DNA of 12,159 bases. Source: an uncultured Mycoplasmatota bacterium. GTDB lineage: Bacteria; Bacillota_I; Bacilli_A; RF39; UBA660. Positions within the stretch are counted from its first letter, which is position 1, and every line of letters begins with the position of its first letter. The notes beneath the pieces were generated by a model that did no database searches, was not told where the DNA came from, and saw only the letters and a program-made list of their open reading frames with translations. The position numbers and the translations under genes are program-made. Shown piece by piece: positions 1 to 7,381 of this stretch. The stretch covers positions 1-12,159 of the forward strand of contig CAOKNI010000032.1 of the NCBI GenBank assembly GCA_948470005.1. Direction: 5' to 3'.

Positions 1-31
1 TAAATAAATTTTATCATTCTTTTTATTTAGT

Positions 32-1843
32 GTGAACCTTAAAGGTATTATAATCGAACATTATCCTCTTTTTTTAACAATGTGTATATTGCTTATACCT
101 TTAGTTTTTGCTTCCATTGGTTCTATTTTTTGTGGCTTTAATTATCCTAATAATCGCTGGAGTTATGTTATGACTTTTATTTTTACCTATATAACAGCTG
201 TTTTTATTAATAATCATTGTAAACTTGAAAAATCAGATTTAAAGGCTATCTTAATTTTTAATGTCATTTATTTTTGTTTAATAGCTATTTGTAAACCTAT
301 TATATATAAATTTGTTTATGCTCAAATACTTATATTTATCACAATATTAGCAATAGTAATATTAAAGAAAATTATAAAAAAACTTCCTACATGGTTATTT
401 AATACTTCACTACTTGGAATAATTACTGTAAATATAATTCTTTCAATAATCGTAATATATAATCCTAAAGGCTATGGCGCAGAATTTTTAGATAAAAACA
501 CTTTAGAAAGTATCTTTAATACTTCTTATAATACCATTCCGGATTTTAAAGATGCTATTACTTATTTAAATGCTCAGGATAAAAGTTTTTATCGCATTAA
601 TAAAAACCCTTATGTATTAGATAATATCTCTTTAATTAACAATTTTAAAACTACAGGAGGCTATTACTCCTTAACTCCTAAAACATATGGAAATTTAAAT
701 AATGATTTAGAAAATATTTCTTATTACACTAATTATGGCTCACGCGATTTTGATAATCGTACTAAAATTAATACAATACTAGGGAATAAATATTTAATAT
801 CTAGCAAAAGGCAAAGTAAGATACCTTATGGTTATGAAGAAATAAAAGACTATAAAGGCACTTCTAAAATATATCAAAATAAATATGCTCTGCCTTTTGT
901 CACTTTATATACTAATTATATTAAAGAGTCGGATTATGAATCTTTAAACCCTATTGAAAAAGAAAGTGCACTTTTAAAAACAGTTGTTTTAGATGATGCT
1001 GAAAATATTCTTTATAATAATAATTTAGATTTAAATATAAAAGAAATAAATTATCAAATAGTAGACGAAAATAATATCTTAGGCGAAAATAAAATCACAA
1101 TAAAATCTAAAAAGAAAAATTATTTTAAACTAAACATTGAAGATATAGAAAATAGTGAAATCTATCTTCGATTTGAAAATTTAAAGTATACTCCTCGTAC
1201 GAGAGAAGAAGTAATAAATTCTAAACTAAAAAATGTTACTTCTAAAAAAGAACAATCAGCCATAAAAAAAGAATATCAGTGGTATAATCCCAGTACCAGT
1301 TATAAATTGACTGTTAATTATAATGGTGTAAACACCAATCGTAATATAAAATCAATTAATAGTGCTTATTATATGGATAAAGATGATTTTCTATTTAATT
1401 TGGGTTACTATAAAAAAACTAATGGCAAAATTAAAATAACATTATCATCACTTGGAAGTTATACATATAGTTCTTTAAAGGTTTATGTAGTACCTATGGA
1501 TGATTATGAAAGTGATATCTTAAATCTTAAAAAGTCTAACTTTGAACTAAAAGATTATGGAACCAATTATTTAATCGGAACAGTAAATTGTAATACAAGT
1601 GGTATTTTACAGTTTGCAACTAATTATCATAAAGGCTTTCTTATATACATCGATAATGTTTTAGTGCCTAGCTTAAAAGTTAATAATTATTTTCTTGGTA
1701 CTAATATCCTTAAAGGAAGTCACGAAATAAAGATTGTATATCAAAATCCATACATAAAATATGGTTTTATCATGAGCATTTTAGGAACCATGAGTCTTAT
1801 TATAATTACAATAAAGCGTAAAAGACACCAAAATAAATCGTAA
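32..1843 (+). CDS. YfhO-family membrane protein (GT-C-like), N-terminus missing or in another frame
   Basis: The 603 residues match the C-terminal two thirds of YfhO-family proteins, polytopic membrane glycosyltransferases linked to lipoteichoic or wall teichoic acid glycosylation in Bacillus and Listeria. Five hydrophobic segments lie at about 12-34, 45-60, 70-87, 94-112 and 124-143. A large, probably extracytoplasmic, region follows (about 145-575), then a last membrane segment (about 577-597) and a basic tail. The segment GFNYPNNRW (residues 35-43) is the family's typical 'NGFSYPSNRW' stretch, which normally lies well inside a protein of roughly 850 residues, so some 250-300 N-terminal residues are absent from this frame. 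The GTG at 32 has no Shine-Dalgarno sequence and is not a convincing independent start. A stop at 5-7 blocks this frame upstream, whereas another frame is open from the window edge to a TGA at 33-35. A frameshift or a split gene is likely. Family assignment is good; intactness is doubtful. Confidence 0.75.
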   Translation: MNLKGIIIEHYPLFLTMCILLIPLVFASIGSIFCGFNYPNNRWSYVMTFIFTYITAVFINNHCKLEKSDLKAILIFNVIYFCLIAICKPIIYKFVYAQILIFITILAIVILKKIIKKLPTWLFNTSLLGIITVNIILSIIVIYNPKGYGAEFLDKNTLESIFNTSYNTIPDFKDAITYLNAQDKSFYRINKNPYVLDNISLINNFKTTGGYYSLTPKTYGNLNNDLENISYYTNYGSRDFDNRTKINTILGNKYLISSKRQSKIPYGYEEIKDYKGTSKIYQNKYALPFVTLYTNYIKESDYESLNPIEKESALLKTVVLDDAENILYNNNLDLNIKEINYQIVDENNILGENKITIKSKKKNYFKLNIEDIENSEIYLRFENLKYTPRTREEVINSKLKNVTSKKEQSAIKKEYQWYNPSTSYKLTVNYNGVNTNRNIKSINSAYYMDKDDFLFNLGYYKKTNGKIKITLSSLGSYTYSSLKVYVVPMDDYESDILNLKKSNFELKDYGTNYLIGTVNCNTSGILQFATNYHKGFLIYIDNVLVPSLKVNNYFLGTNILKGSHEIKIVYQNPYIKYGFIMSILGTMSLIIITIKRKRHQNKS

Positions 1844-1847
1844 CATC

Positions 1848-1876
1848 TTGTAAAGTAATTTATTTTATTATACAAT
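1848..1876 (+). promoter_or_regulatory. Sigma-A-type promoter for the PH-domain gene
   Basis: TTGTAA (1848-1853, 4/6) and TACAAT (1871-1876, 5/6) are separated by exactly 17 nt. Transcription would start near 1883, giving a leader of about 12 nt that is essentially the ribosome binding site. This supports independent transcription after the YfhO-like gene, whose stop is only a few bases upstream. Confidence 0.5.
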
Positions 1877-1894
1877 TAAGACGTGGTGATTATT

Positions 1895-2341
1895 ATGGGT
1901 CAAGTATATGACCATGTAACTTTATATAAGAAAAAATTTCCTGGTGGTGTTACTTGGTGGCGGCTAAAAAAACATGCCAATGTAATAGAAGCTCATTTAA
2001 ATCCTGGTGAAAATGTTTTATATGCTTTTGCTGGTCAAAAAAATGATAAATTTTATGATTTAACTTCAACCGCTGTTATAGCTATAACTAATAAACGAAT
2101 TTTAATTGGTCAAAAACGAGTTATTTGGGGTTACTTCTTAAATAATATTACGCCCGATTTATATAATGATATGCAGGTATATCAAGGTTTAATATGGGGA
2201 AAAATTACTATAGATACAGTAAAAGAAGTGGTTGTCATAACAAATTTAGCTAAAGATTCACTTCGTGAAATAGAGACCGCCATCACTGAATTCATGATGG
2301 AAGAAAAGAAAAAATATGGGAAACGTCCCGAGGCAGATTAA
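1895..2341 (+). CDS. PH domain-containing protein (bacterial PH fold)
   Basis: A 148-residue soluble protein with no signal peptide or membrane segment. The central part (about residues 35-125) fits bacterial pleckstrin-homology-like domains: a predicted beta-rich run with the characteristic ITNKRILIGQKR stretch, then a Y..NITPD turn, GLIWGKITIDTVKE, and a C-terminal amphipathic helix ending in a charged EEKKKYGKR tail. I recall this architecture as a recurring unassigned family in Firmicutes and Mollicutes relatives; ligand and function are unknown. I chose the ATG at 1895 over the GTG at 1883 because GGTGAT (1885-1890) is a well-spaced ribosome binding site for the ATG and the promoter's predicted transcript begins near 1883. 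It lies only 5 nt upstream of the next gene, so the two are probably co-transcribed. Confidence 0.8.
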   Translation: MGQVYDHVTLYKKKFPGGVTWWRLKKHANVIEAHLNPGENVLYAFAGQKNDKFYDLTSTAVIAITNKRILIGQKRVIWGYFLNNITPDLYNDMQVYQGLIWGKITIDTVKEVVVITNLAKDSLREIETAITEFMMEEKKKYGKRPEAD

Positions 2342-2346
2342 GATTT

Positions 2347-3435
2347 ATGAAAAAATTAAAAGTTTTTCAATTTGTTATTATTGTAGCTTTTATAGGATTT
2401 ATATTCTTTTTATTTAGTGCTAAAAATTATGTACAAGAATATACTCTAAATGACATTAAAATAAAAGAAAGTTACGATAAAAATTCTAAAAGTTATTATT
2501 TTCTATTAGAGTATCACAATATTAATTTAGACTATTTAATAGAAGAAGATTATAAATTAAATCGCAAACTTATTTCGGACATTGAGGTATTTAAAGATAA
2601 TGACAATTTTTGCCTAATTCCCAAAGGCAAAATAGAATTTAAGCCTTTATGCTACCAAGATAAAAATATTATAAGTTTTAATTTAGTAAATGATGCTTTA
2701 AAAAAGAATTTATCAAAAAGTATCTTTTCTTCTAAAAAGAAAATATCAGAATATAAAGGAATTGAAATTTATAATAAAAATTTTAATTATTTAATTTGGA
2801 ATTATAATGGGTTTTATTATTTAGCTAAGAATGAGACTAAGAATATTGAAATTTTAAAAAAAGAAATATATAGCCCTAAATTAATTGGATATACTAAGGA
2901 TTATTTAATAATACCTGATTATAATGAAGATTATACTTTTAAAAAATTATATACTATCAATTTTAAAAATGGTAATTTAAAAACATTAAATTTAGATTAT
3001 GAAATATATTTTGATAGTTATTTTCCAGGATATCTTAAGAATAAAGCCTATCTTATAGACAATAAAGAAGCTAGAATGTACGAAATAGATGCCAAGAAAA
3101 ATAAAGCTTCTAAAATAAAAAGTAAATTATGGCAAGAAAATTCCTGGGAAAATGTTAGTATTAAAACACTTATCAACACTAAAGAAAAATTTATTTATAA
3201 AAGCAATTACAATTATACATTTGATAATAATATTATCTATTTAAATTACAAAAATAAAAACCTAAGGCATATTATATCTGATAACGTTACAAGTATTGTA
3301 AAAATAGATAATCAAGATATATTTTACTTAAAAAAAGATAGTCTCTATCATTTTAATGAACAAACGGGAGAAGAACTTCTCTTAAAATATTTTGAATGGA
3401 ATTTTAACTACGAAAATATAATTTATCTTAATTAA
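2347..3435 (+). CDS. Membrane-anchored exported protein of unknown function
   Basis: 362 residues. A short basic N-terminus (MKKLK) is followed by one hydrophobic segment at about 7-25 with no obvious cleavage site, so this looks like a type II signal anchor with the rest outside the cell. The ectodomain is rich in Tyr, Asn, Lys and Ile. It has repeated short strand-turn patterns (for example YLIWNYNGFYYLAKN, YLIIPDYNEDYTF, YTINFKNGNLKTL), suggesting a beta-propeller-like or other all-beta fold; that is inference only. C89 and C102 are its only two cysteines, and both are in the exported part, so they could form a disulfide. The ribosome binding site is weak (AGG at 2331-2333, 13 nt away), and the start lies 5 nt after the PH-gene stop, suggesting translational coupling. 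I do not recognise a named family. Confidence 0.75.
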   Translation: MKKLKVFQFVIIVAFIGFIFFLFSAKNYVQEYTLNDIKIKESYDKNSKSYYFLLEYHNINLDYLIEEDYKLNRKLISDIEVFKDNDNFCLIPKGKIEFKPLCYQDKNIISFNLVNDALKKNLSKSIFSSKKKISEYKGIEIYNKNFNYLIWNYNGFYYLAKNETKNIEILKKEIYSPKLIGYTKDYLIIPDYNEDYTFKKLYTINFKNGNLKTLNLDYEIYFDSYFPGYLKNKAYLIDNKEARMYEIDAKKNKASKIKSKLWQENSWENVSIKTLINTKEKFIYKSNYNYTFDNNIIYLNYKNKNLRHIISDNVTSIVKIDNQDIFYLKKDSLYHFNEQTGEELLLKYFEWNFNYENIIYLN

Positions 3436-3478
3436 CCAAATTGTACTTTTGACATATCTTATACTAGGAGTGATAAAG

Positions 3479-3787
3479 TTGGAAGAAAGTACATATTTTA
3501 CCTATTATACAATTGAAAAAGGGGATAACTTATATGAAATATCCCGCAAATATAATATTAATCCTAAATTGCTAGCGGCAATTAATGGTCTAAAGGATAA
3601 TGAATATATTTATCCGGGGCAAGAATTAATAATTCCTAAAAGTGGCTTTAGTTACTATATAACTGCAGAGGGCGATACTTTAAGTGGAGTAAGAGATGCT
3701 TTCAGGGCTGATATGGACGATTTATTAAAATTTAACAAAACAATCTATCTTTTACCTGAGCAAATTATCGTATATAAAAAAAGATAA
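3479..3787 (+). CDS. Small protein with two LysM domains and no signal peptide
   Basis: 102 residues that are almost entirely two LysM repeats. The first (about residues 8-53) reads YTIEKGDNLYEISRKYNI...INGL..NEYIYPGQELIIP, a textbook LysM. The second (about 56-100) is more divergent (YYITAEGDTLSGVRDAF...LLPEQIIVY). LysM domains bind N-acetylglucosamine-containing glycans, mainly peptidoglycan. No catalytic domain, signal peptide or membrane segment is visible. I chose the TTG at 3479 because AGGAG (3466-3470) sits 8 nt upstream. An earlier TTG at 3449 would add MTYLILGVIK but has no ribosome binding site, and the extension does not look like a signal peptide. Cytoplasmic LysM proteins in Firmicutes include spore-coat proteins such as SafA; whether this is one cannot be told. 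A terminator follows directly. Confidence 0.8.
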   Translation: MEESTYFTYYTIEKGDNLYEISRKYNINPKLLAAINGLKDNEYIYPGQELIIPKSGFSYYITAEGDTLSGVRDAFRADMDDLLKFNKTIYLLPEQIIVYKKR

Positions 3788-3826
3788 CAACAAAAAAGAA
3801 TTCAGCTTAAAATTCTTTTTTTGTTG
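3788..3826 (+). terminator. Intrinsic terminator after the LysM gene
   Basis: A long stem pairs 3788-3802 with 3811-3826, with one extra T on the right arm and an 8-nt loop. It ends in a run of seven T (3816-3822). It begins immediately after the TAA stop of the LysM gene. The left arm is A-rich, so it could also act on the opposite strand. Confidence 0.75.
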
Positions 3827-3967
3827 CAACAATATAACAAAGAAGAATGAAAGGTAACGTGCGTTTTAATAATTTAAAAGTTTTTATAAAATTAATAGCC
3901 TCTTATGACAATCGCAAATACTAATAATTAAATATCCAATATAATAAAGTGAGAGGAGGTGCAACAT
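3827..3967 (+). promoter_or_regulatory. Intergenic region upstream of the lysozyme gene, with a candidate -10 box
   Basis: About 140 nt between the LysM-gene terminator and the lysozyme start. A perfect TATAAT lies at 3940-3945, 22 nt before the ATG, matching the short leaders of neighbouring genes, but no good -35 is found at 16-18 nt. An alternative is ATGACA (3905-3910) with TTAAAT (3928-3933) at 17 nt. The ribosome binding site AGGAGG (3954-3959) is strong. A 12-nt palindrome (3821-3832) spans the terminator end and the start of this region. I see no convincing gene or RNA element here. Confidence 0.35.
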
Positions 3968-5161
3968 ATGAAAAAAATCATGATTATTTTATTCTTAAGT
4001 TTTGCAAGTATTTTAAGTTTTAGTAACAAAGCTTTAGCATATGAAGGAATAGATGTAAGTATTTATCAAGAAGATATAGATTTTAAAAGAGTAGCCCGAG
4101 CTGGTATTGAAGTAGTATATATTAGAAGTAGTGCTGGTAACTCCTATATTGACCCCAAATTTGAACGCAATTATCATGGTGCTAAAGAAAATAATTTAAA
4201 AGTAGGGTTTTATCATTACGTTACCGCGAGAACTATTGAGGAAGCTAGAGAACAAGCCATATTTTTTGCCTCTGTAATTAAGGATAAAGAAGTAGACTGC
4301 CTTCTTGCCATGGATTTTGAGTCATTTCCTGGTTTAAGCAAAGAAGAGATTAATCGAATTTCCGAAGAATTTTTAAAGACTTTAGAAAGAGTCAGCAAGA
4401 AAAAAGCTGTAGTTTATAGTGATGCCTCAAATGCCCTAAATACTTTTGATAGTCGAATTTATAATAATTATCCTCTATGGATAGCCCAGTATGGTGTGGA
4501 TACACCCCAAGTTAATAATTGGGACTCGTGGGTAGGATGGCAGTATACCGACCGAGGACGCATTGATGGAATTAGAGGTAATGTTGACCGCGATATTTAT
4601 AAAGATGGCATTTTTGCTAAAGAGAATAAACCTATTAAAGAATTAGATCTAAAAGATAATGAAAAAACAAAAAAAGTTCATTATCGCATCAAAAAAGGTG
4701 ACACTTTATCTCACATAGCTAGAAGGTATCATGTAAAAGTTAATGACTTAAAAAAATGGAACAATATTATAAATGTTAACTTAATTTTTCCCGACCAAGT
4801 TTTAGATATTATTGCTGATTATCGATTTACTGTAACTGAAGCTGGAACAAATACTACATACAAAGTAAAAAAAGGCGATACTTTAACTAAAATAGCTCGA
4901 ATTTATAATGTTACTATATCCAATCTTGTTACGTGGAATAATATAAAAAATCCCAACCTAATTTATCCTGGCGAAGTTATTACTATTAAAAGAATTAACA
5001 ATGACCATGTAATTGAATATATCGTCAAAAAGGATGATACAGCGGATACAATTGCGGCATCATTTAATGTTTCTAAATATGAACTTAAAAGACTAAATTC
5101 TAATTTAAGTAGTTTAAAAGAATATGACATAATTTATATTCCAGAGACCTATTTATACTAA
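3968..5161 (+). CDS. Secreted GH25 lysozyme with three C-terminal LysM domains
   Basis: 397 residues. A signal peptide (1-24, cleavage probably after KALA) precedes a glycoside hydrolase family 25 domain (about 25-216), which cleaves the beta-1,4 link between N-acetylmuramic acid and N-acetylglucosamine in peptidoglycan. Its hallmarks are GIDVSIYQ with D29, GFYHYV (80-85), the catalytic DxE pair D116/E118 in AMDFE, WIAQYG (171-176), GWQYT (190-194) and the terminal NVDRD (205-209). A lysine-rich linker leads to LysM1 (about 239-282), LysM2 (about 298-341) and a degenerate LysM3 (about 351-392) in which the usual GDTL is DDTA. The wall-binding modules fit a cell-wall hydrolase for growth, separation or competitor lysis; no holin is nearby, so a phage endolysin is less likely. 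I chose the ATG at 3968, 8 nt after AGGAGG, over an upstream GTG at 3959. Confidence 0.93.
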   Translation: MKKIMIILFLSFASILSFSNKALAYEGIDVSIYQEDIDFKRVARAGIEVVYIRSSAGNSYIDPKFERNYHGAKENNLKVGFYHYVTARTIEEAREQAIFFASVIKDKEVDCLLAMDFESFPGLSKEEINRISEEFLKTLERVSKKKAVVYSDASNALNTFDSRIYNNYPLWIAQYGVDTPQVNNWDSWVGWQYTDRGRIDGIRGNVDRDIYKDGIFAKENKPIKELDLKDNEKTKKVHYRIKKGDTLSHIARRYHVKVNDLKKWNNIINVNLIFPDQVLDIIADYRFTVTEAGTNTTYKVKKGDTLTKIARIYNVTISNLVTWNNIKNPNLIYPGEVITIKRINNDHVIEYIVKKDDTADTIAASFNVSKYELKRLNSNLSSLKEYDIIYIPETYLY

Positions 5162-5180
5162 ATTATTACAATATTTTAAT

Positions 5181-5209
5181 TTTACATTGCAAGTGTTTAG
5201 TGATATAAT
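5181..5209 (+). promoter_or_regulatory. Sigma-A-type promoter for the GT-C gene
   Basis: TTTACA (5181-5186, 5/6) and a perfect TATAAT (5204-5209) are separated by 17 nt, with an extended -10 TGA at 5201-5203. The predicted start is near 5216, only about 12 nt before the ATG. The 10-mer TGATATAATG also occurs in the promoter of the small basic gene on the other strand (10244-10253). Confidence 0.7.
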
Positions 5210-5227
5210 GAATTTTAGGTGAGTAAA

Positions 5228-6751
5228 ATGAAGTATTTAAAAGATAATAAGGAAAAAATATTATTAATACTATATTGTTTTCTTGTATCATTTATCATTT
5301 TATTGTTTACTAGTAAGTGTTCATTTTTATATCCCTTTAACGACTGGGTTGATGCTAATGCTTTCTTTACAATGGGTAAAGGCATGATGCATGGATTAGT
5401 TCCATTTCGTGATTTGTTTGAGCAAAAAGGGCCTTTATTATTTTTAATCTATGGGATTGGCTCATTAATTTCTAATACTACTTTCTTTGGTATATTTATT
5501 TTAGAAATAATTTTTTGGACTACAAGTTTATATTACTGTTACAAAACTATTACTTTATTCTTATCTAAAAAATATGCCTATGCCATCATTCCGATATTTG
5601 CTGCTATATTATGTACTAGTAGAGCTTTTGTACATGGCGGTGGGGCCGAAGAATTTTGCTTGCCATTTCTTAGTATCACCTTATATTACTTAATATCCCA
5701 TTTTAAAGAAGAGGATATAACTCCTAAAAGATTAATTATCGCGGGATTTAGTGCTAGTTGTGTTCTACTAATAAAATATACTCTTTTAGGCTTCTGGTTT
5801 GGCTTTATGGCATGCATTTTTTTCCATCTAATATTTGCTAAAAAATATCCAAAAGCTTTTCTATCATGCTTATATTTTTTACTAGGCATGTTTATACCTA
5901 TTGCTATTACTCTTCTTTATCTCGGAGCTAATCATGCTATCAAAGATTTTATTGAAGTATATTTCAAAGTTAATATTACCGCTTATAACCGAAGCGCTTC
6001 TAACGTTTTTGTAAAATTATTTTTACTTTATAAAGGCTTTGCCGGCTCCTGCCTTCGAAGTGGCCCTTTTGAAGTACTACTTGTTGTATTATTTCCTATT
6101 CTTATTATTCCCACTAATTTAGATAAAAAAGGCAAAATTTATTTAATCATCGTTTACGGCTTTAGCATTCTTGGCACTTTTTTTGGCTTAAGATTTTATA
6201 AATACTATTTATTCCCTATCTTAATTTTTATGCTTCCAAGCTTAATAGGCATTGCTTCTTTCTTATCTAAATATTTATCCGAAAAAATCAAAAACAACCA
6301 ATATAAAAAATACTTATTACCTTTAATTATAATCATATGTGTAGTTTATTCTTACTTTAATGCAAATTATAAAGAATTCCGACAAGTAAAAAAAGAAGAT
6401 TTATTTCATTATAAATTTGCGGATATCATGAATAAGGAAAATAATCCCACTCTTCTTGAAATGGGTTATGTGGATAGTGGAGTTTATACAGCATCTGGTA
6501 TTATGCCTAACACTTACTATTTTGAAAAACTTAATATATCATATCAAAATTATCCTTATAATATTGATGAATTAGAAAACTATATCAAAAATAAAAAAAC
6601 CATGTTTGTCGTTTATTTTACCAAACTTAATCTTCCTCGCTTAAAAAGAGCAGAGCAAACATTATTTAAAAACTATAAACTAATTAAACAAGAAAAATAT
6701 GAGTACGATGGTAAAACATTAAATGCTTACTTATTTAAAGTTAGGATTTAA
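5228..6751 (+). CDS. GT-C-type polytopic membrane glycosyltransferase (family 39-like)
   Basis: 507 residues with roughly ten or more hydrophobic segments. The N-terminal membrane segment (11-29) is followed by the acidic extracellular loop typical of GT-C/PMT-like enzymes: D39 and D42 in NDWVDANAFFTMGKGM, then VPFRDLFEQKGPLL (58-71). That RDLFEQKGP motif recurs in Firmicute family 39-type transferases. Such enzymes use polyprenyl-phosphate sugars to modify wall polymers, glycolipids or proteins on the outer face of the membrane; the substrate here is unknown. After the last membrane segment (about residue 385), a soluble C-terminal domain of some 120 residues follows. I chose the ATG at 5228, preceded by AGGTGA (5217-5222), over a GTG at 5219 that lies inside that ribosome binding site. 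The YfhO-like gene in the same neighbourhood suggests a shared role in envelope glycan decoration (inference). The stop overlaps the convergent gene's stop. Confidence 0.8.
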   Translation: MKYLKDNKEKILLILYCFLVSFIILLFTSKCSFLYPFNDWVDANAFFTMGKGMMHGLVPFRDLFEQKGPLLFLIYGIGSLISNTTFFGIFILEIIFWTTSLYYCYKTITLFLSKKYAYAIIPIFAAILCTSRAFVHGGGAEEFCLPFLSITLYYLISHFKEEDITPKRLIIAGFSASCVLLIKYTLLGFWFGFMACIFFHLIFAKKYPKAFLSCLYFLLGMFIPIAITLLYLGANHAIKDFIEVYFKVNITAYNRSASNVFVKLFLLYKGFAGSCLRSGPFEVLLVVLFPILIIPTNLDKKGKIYLIIVYGFSILGTFFGLRFYKYYLFPILIFMLPSLIGIASFLSKYLSEKIKNNQYKKYLLPLIIIICVVYSYFNANYKEFRQVKKEDLFHYKFADIMNKENNPTLLEMGYVDSGVYTASGIMPNTYYFEKLNISYQNYPYNIDELENYIKNKKTMFVVYFTKLNLPRLKRAEQTLFKNYKLIKQEKYEYDGKTLNAYLFKVRI

Positions 6752-7275
6752 TGTTTTTTAAGTTTTAAAGCTAAAGTTTTATCATAAGTTCTGGAACGCA
6801 AACGGCAATATTCAGGGTTAGTAATTTTTTGTCCATAATCATCTACTGCTTTAATCGAACTTGTCCAACCACTTTTATGATACCAAAGTCCATCTCTTCG
6901 TTCCCTTAAGAAATGAAAATCCTCAACTTGTCTATGATAATAAAGTAAAAACAACGCAATTTTCCATTCATCATCACTTATCTGTTCCATTGGGTCTATT
7001 TCGCGGTAATCTATCCCTAAAGCCTCAAAATCTAAATACATATTTTCTATTAAATTATGATAGGAAAAAGTTCTAAATTTAGGCAAAAATATTTCGGAGC
7101 TACCTATAACTCCTGGAGAGTAAGCATAGTATCCTACAGCACCTTCTGGAATATCTAAACCTAAAGCATACGCATAACAATTAGTAGTAGAGTAATTTAC
7201 CCAGCCATCTTTTTCTAAATCGATTGCGGCTCTTATTTGGTCTATACTCATTCTAATATCATATTGCCTTTCCAT
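6748..7275 (-). CDS. Putative papain-like cysteine peptidase or acyltransferase, unassigned
   Basis: 175 residues, no signal peptide or membrane segment. A possible catalytic Cys is C33 in TTNCYAYALG at the start of a predicted helix, as in papain-fold and NlpC/P60-like enzymes. Further on come DFHFLRERRDGLWYHKSGW (119-137) with H121 and H133, and an acidic pair D145/D146 in KAVDDYGQKITNPE. The order Cys...(D-[FY]-H)...G-x-W-x-H-K-x-G...D-x-x-G resembles an uncharacterised papain-like family seen in bacteria and phages. This comes from memory of the pattern, and the enzyme class is inference. I chose the ATG at 7275 because AGGTGG (complement of 7281-7286) sits 5 nt upstream; an in-frame extension to 7353 lacks a ribosome binding site and runs across the promoter. 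The gene is single and convergent with the GT-C gene, sharing TTAA at 6748-6751. It could also be a non-enzymatic relative. Confidence 0.65.
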   Translation of the reverse strand: MERQYDIRMSIDQIRAAIDLEKDGWVNYSTTNCYAYALGLDIPEGAVGYYAYSPGVIGSSEIFLPKFRTFSYHNLIENMYLDFEALGIDYREIDPMEQISDDEWKIALFLLYYHRQVEDFHFLRERRDGLWYHKSGWTSSIKAVDDYGQKITNPEYCRLRSRTYDKTLALKLKKH

Positions 7276-7299
7276 TATTACCACCTGAATTTCTAAAAT

Positions 7300-7328
7300 A
7301 TTATAGCATAGAAAATTTAAATAATTAA
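7300..7328 (-). promoter_or_regulatory. Extended -10 promoter for the papain-like gene
   Basis: On the - strand, a perfect TATAAT (complement of 7300-7305) is preceded by TGC (extended -10) and, 17 nt upstream, a weak -35 TTAATT (complement of 7323-7328, 3/6). The start would be near 7293, giving a leader of about 18 nt that includes the ribosome binding site. Confidence 0.55.
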
Positions 7329-7346
7329 GCGCTTCAGAAAAAAAGA

Positions 7347-7375
7347 TTGACAAAATACAAATAAAATCATAAAAT
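7347..7375 (+). promoter_or_regulatory. Strong promoter for the ABC exporter operon
   Basis: A perfect TTGACA (7347-7352) and TAAAAT (7370-7375, 5/6) are separated by exactly 17 nt. Transcription would start near 7382, leaving about 150 nt of untranslated leader before the ATPase ATG. The region back to 7276 holds only the divergent promoter of the papain-like gene. Confidence 0.75.
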
Positions 7376-7381
7376 ATTAAT

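Noticed and set aside
3449..3478. Earlier TTG start and TTGACA hexamer upstream of the LysM gene
   Set aside because: The TTG at 3449 has no ribosome binding site while the TTG at 3479 has AGGAG at 8 nt. The TTGACA (3449-3454) has TATACT only 5 nt away, far too close for a promoter, and no good -10 at 17 nt.
3847..3924. 25-codon frame in the gap before the lysozyme gene
   Set aside because: No proper ribosome binding site (only AAGAAG), no supporting promoter and no recognisable content; such frames are expected by chance.
4216..4398. Antisense frame inside the lysozyme gene
   Set aside because: It lies fully opposite a clear GH25 coding region and has no start signals. The same applies to frames at 5686-5889, 6861-7076, 8273-8482, 10450-10745 and 11765-11968.
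3968..5161. Prophage endolysin
   Set aside because: The protein has a Sec signal peptide and LysM repeats, and there are no holin, tail or other phage genes around it, so a host wall hydrolase is the simpler reading.
7276..7353. N-terminal extension of the papain-like protein
   Set aside because: It would run across the predicted -10 and leader, lacks a ribosome binding site, and its sequence is unlike a signal peptide; the ATG at 7275 has AGGTGG at 5 nt.
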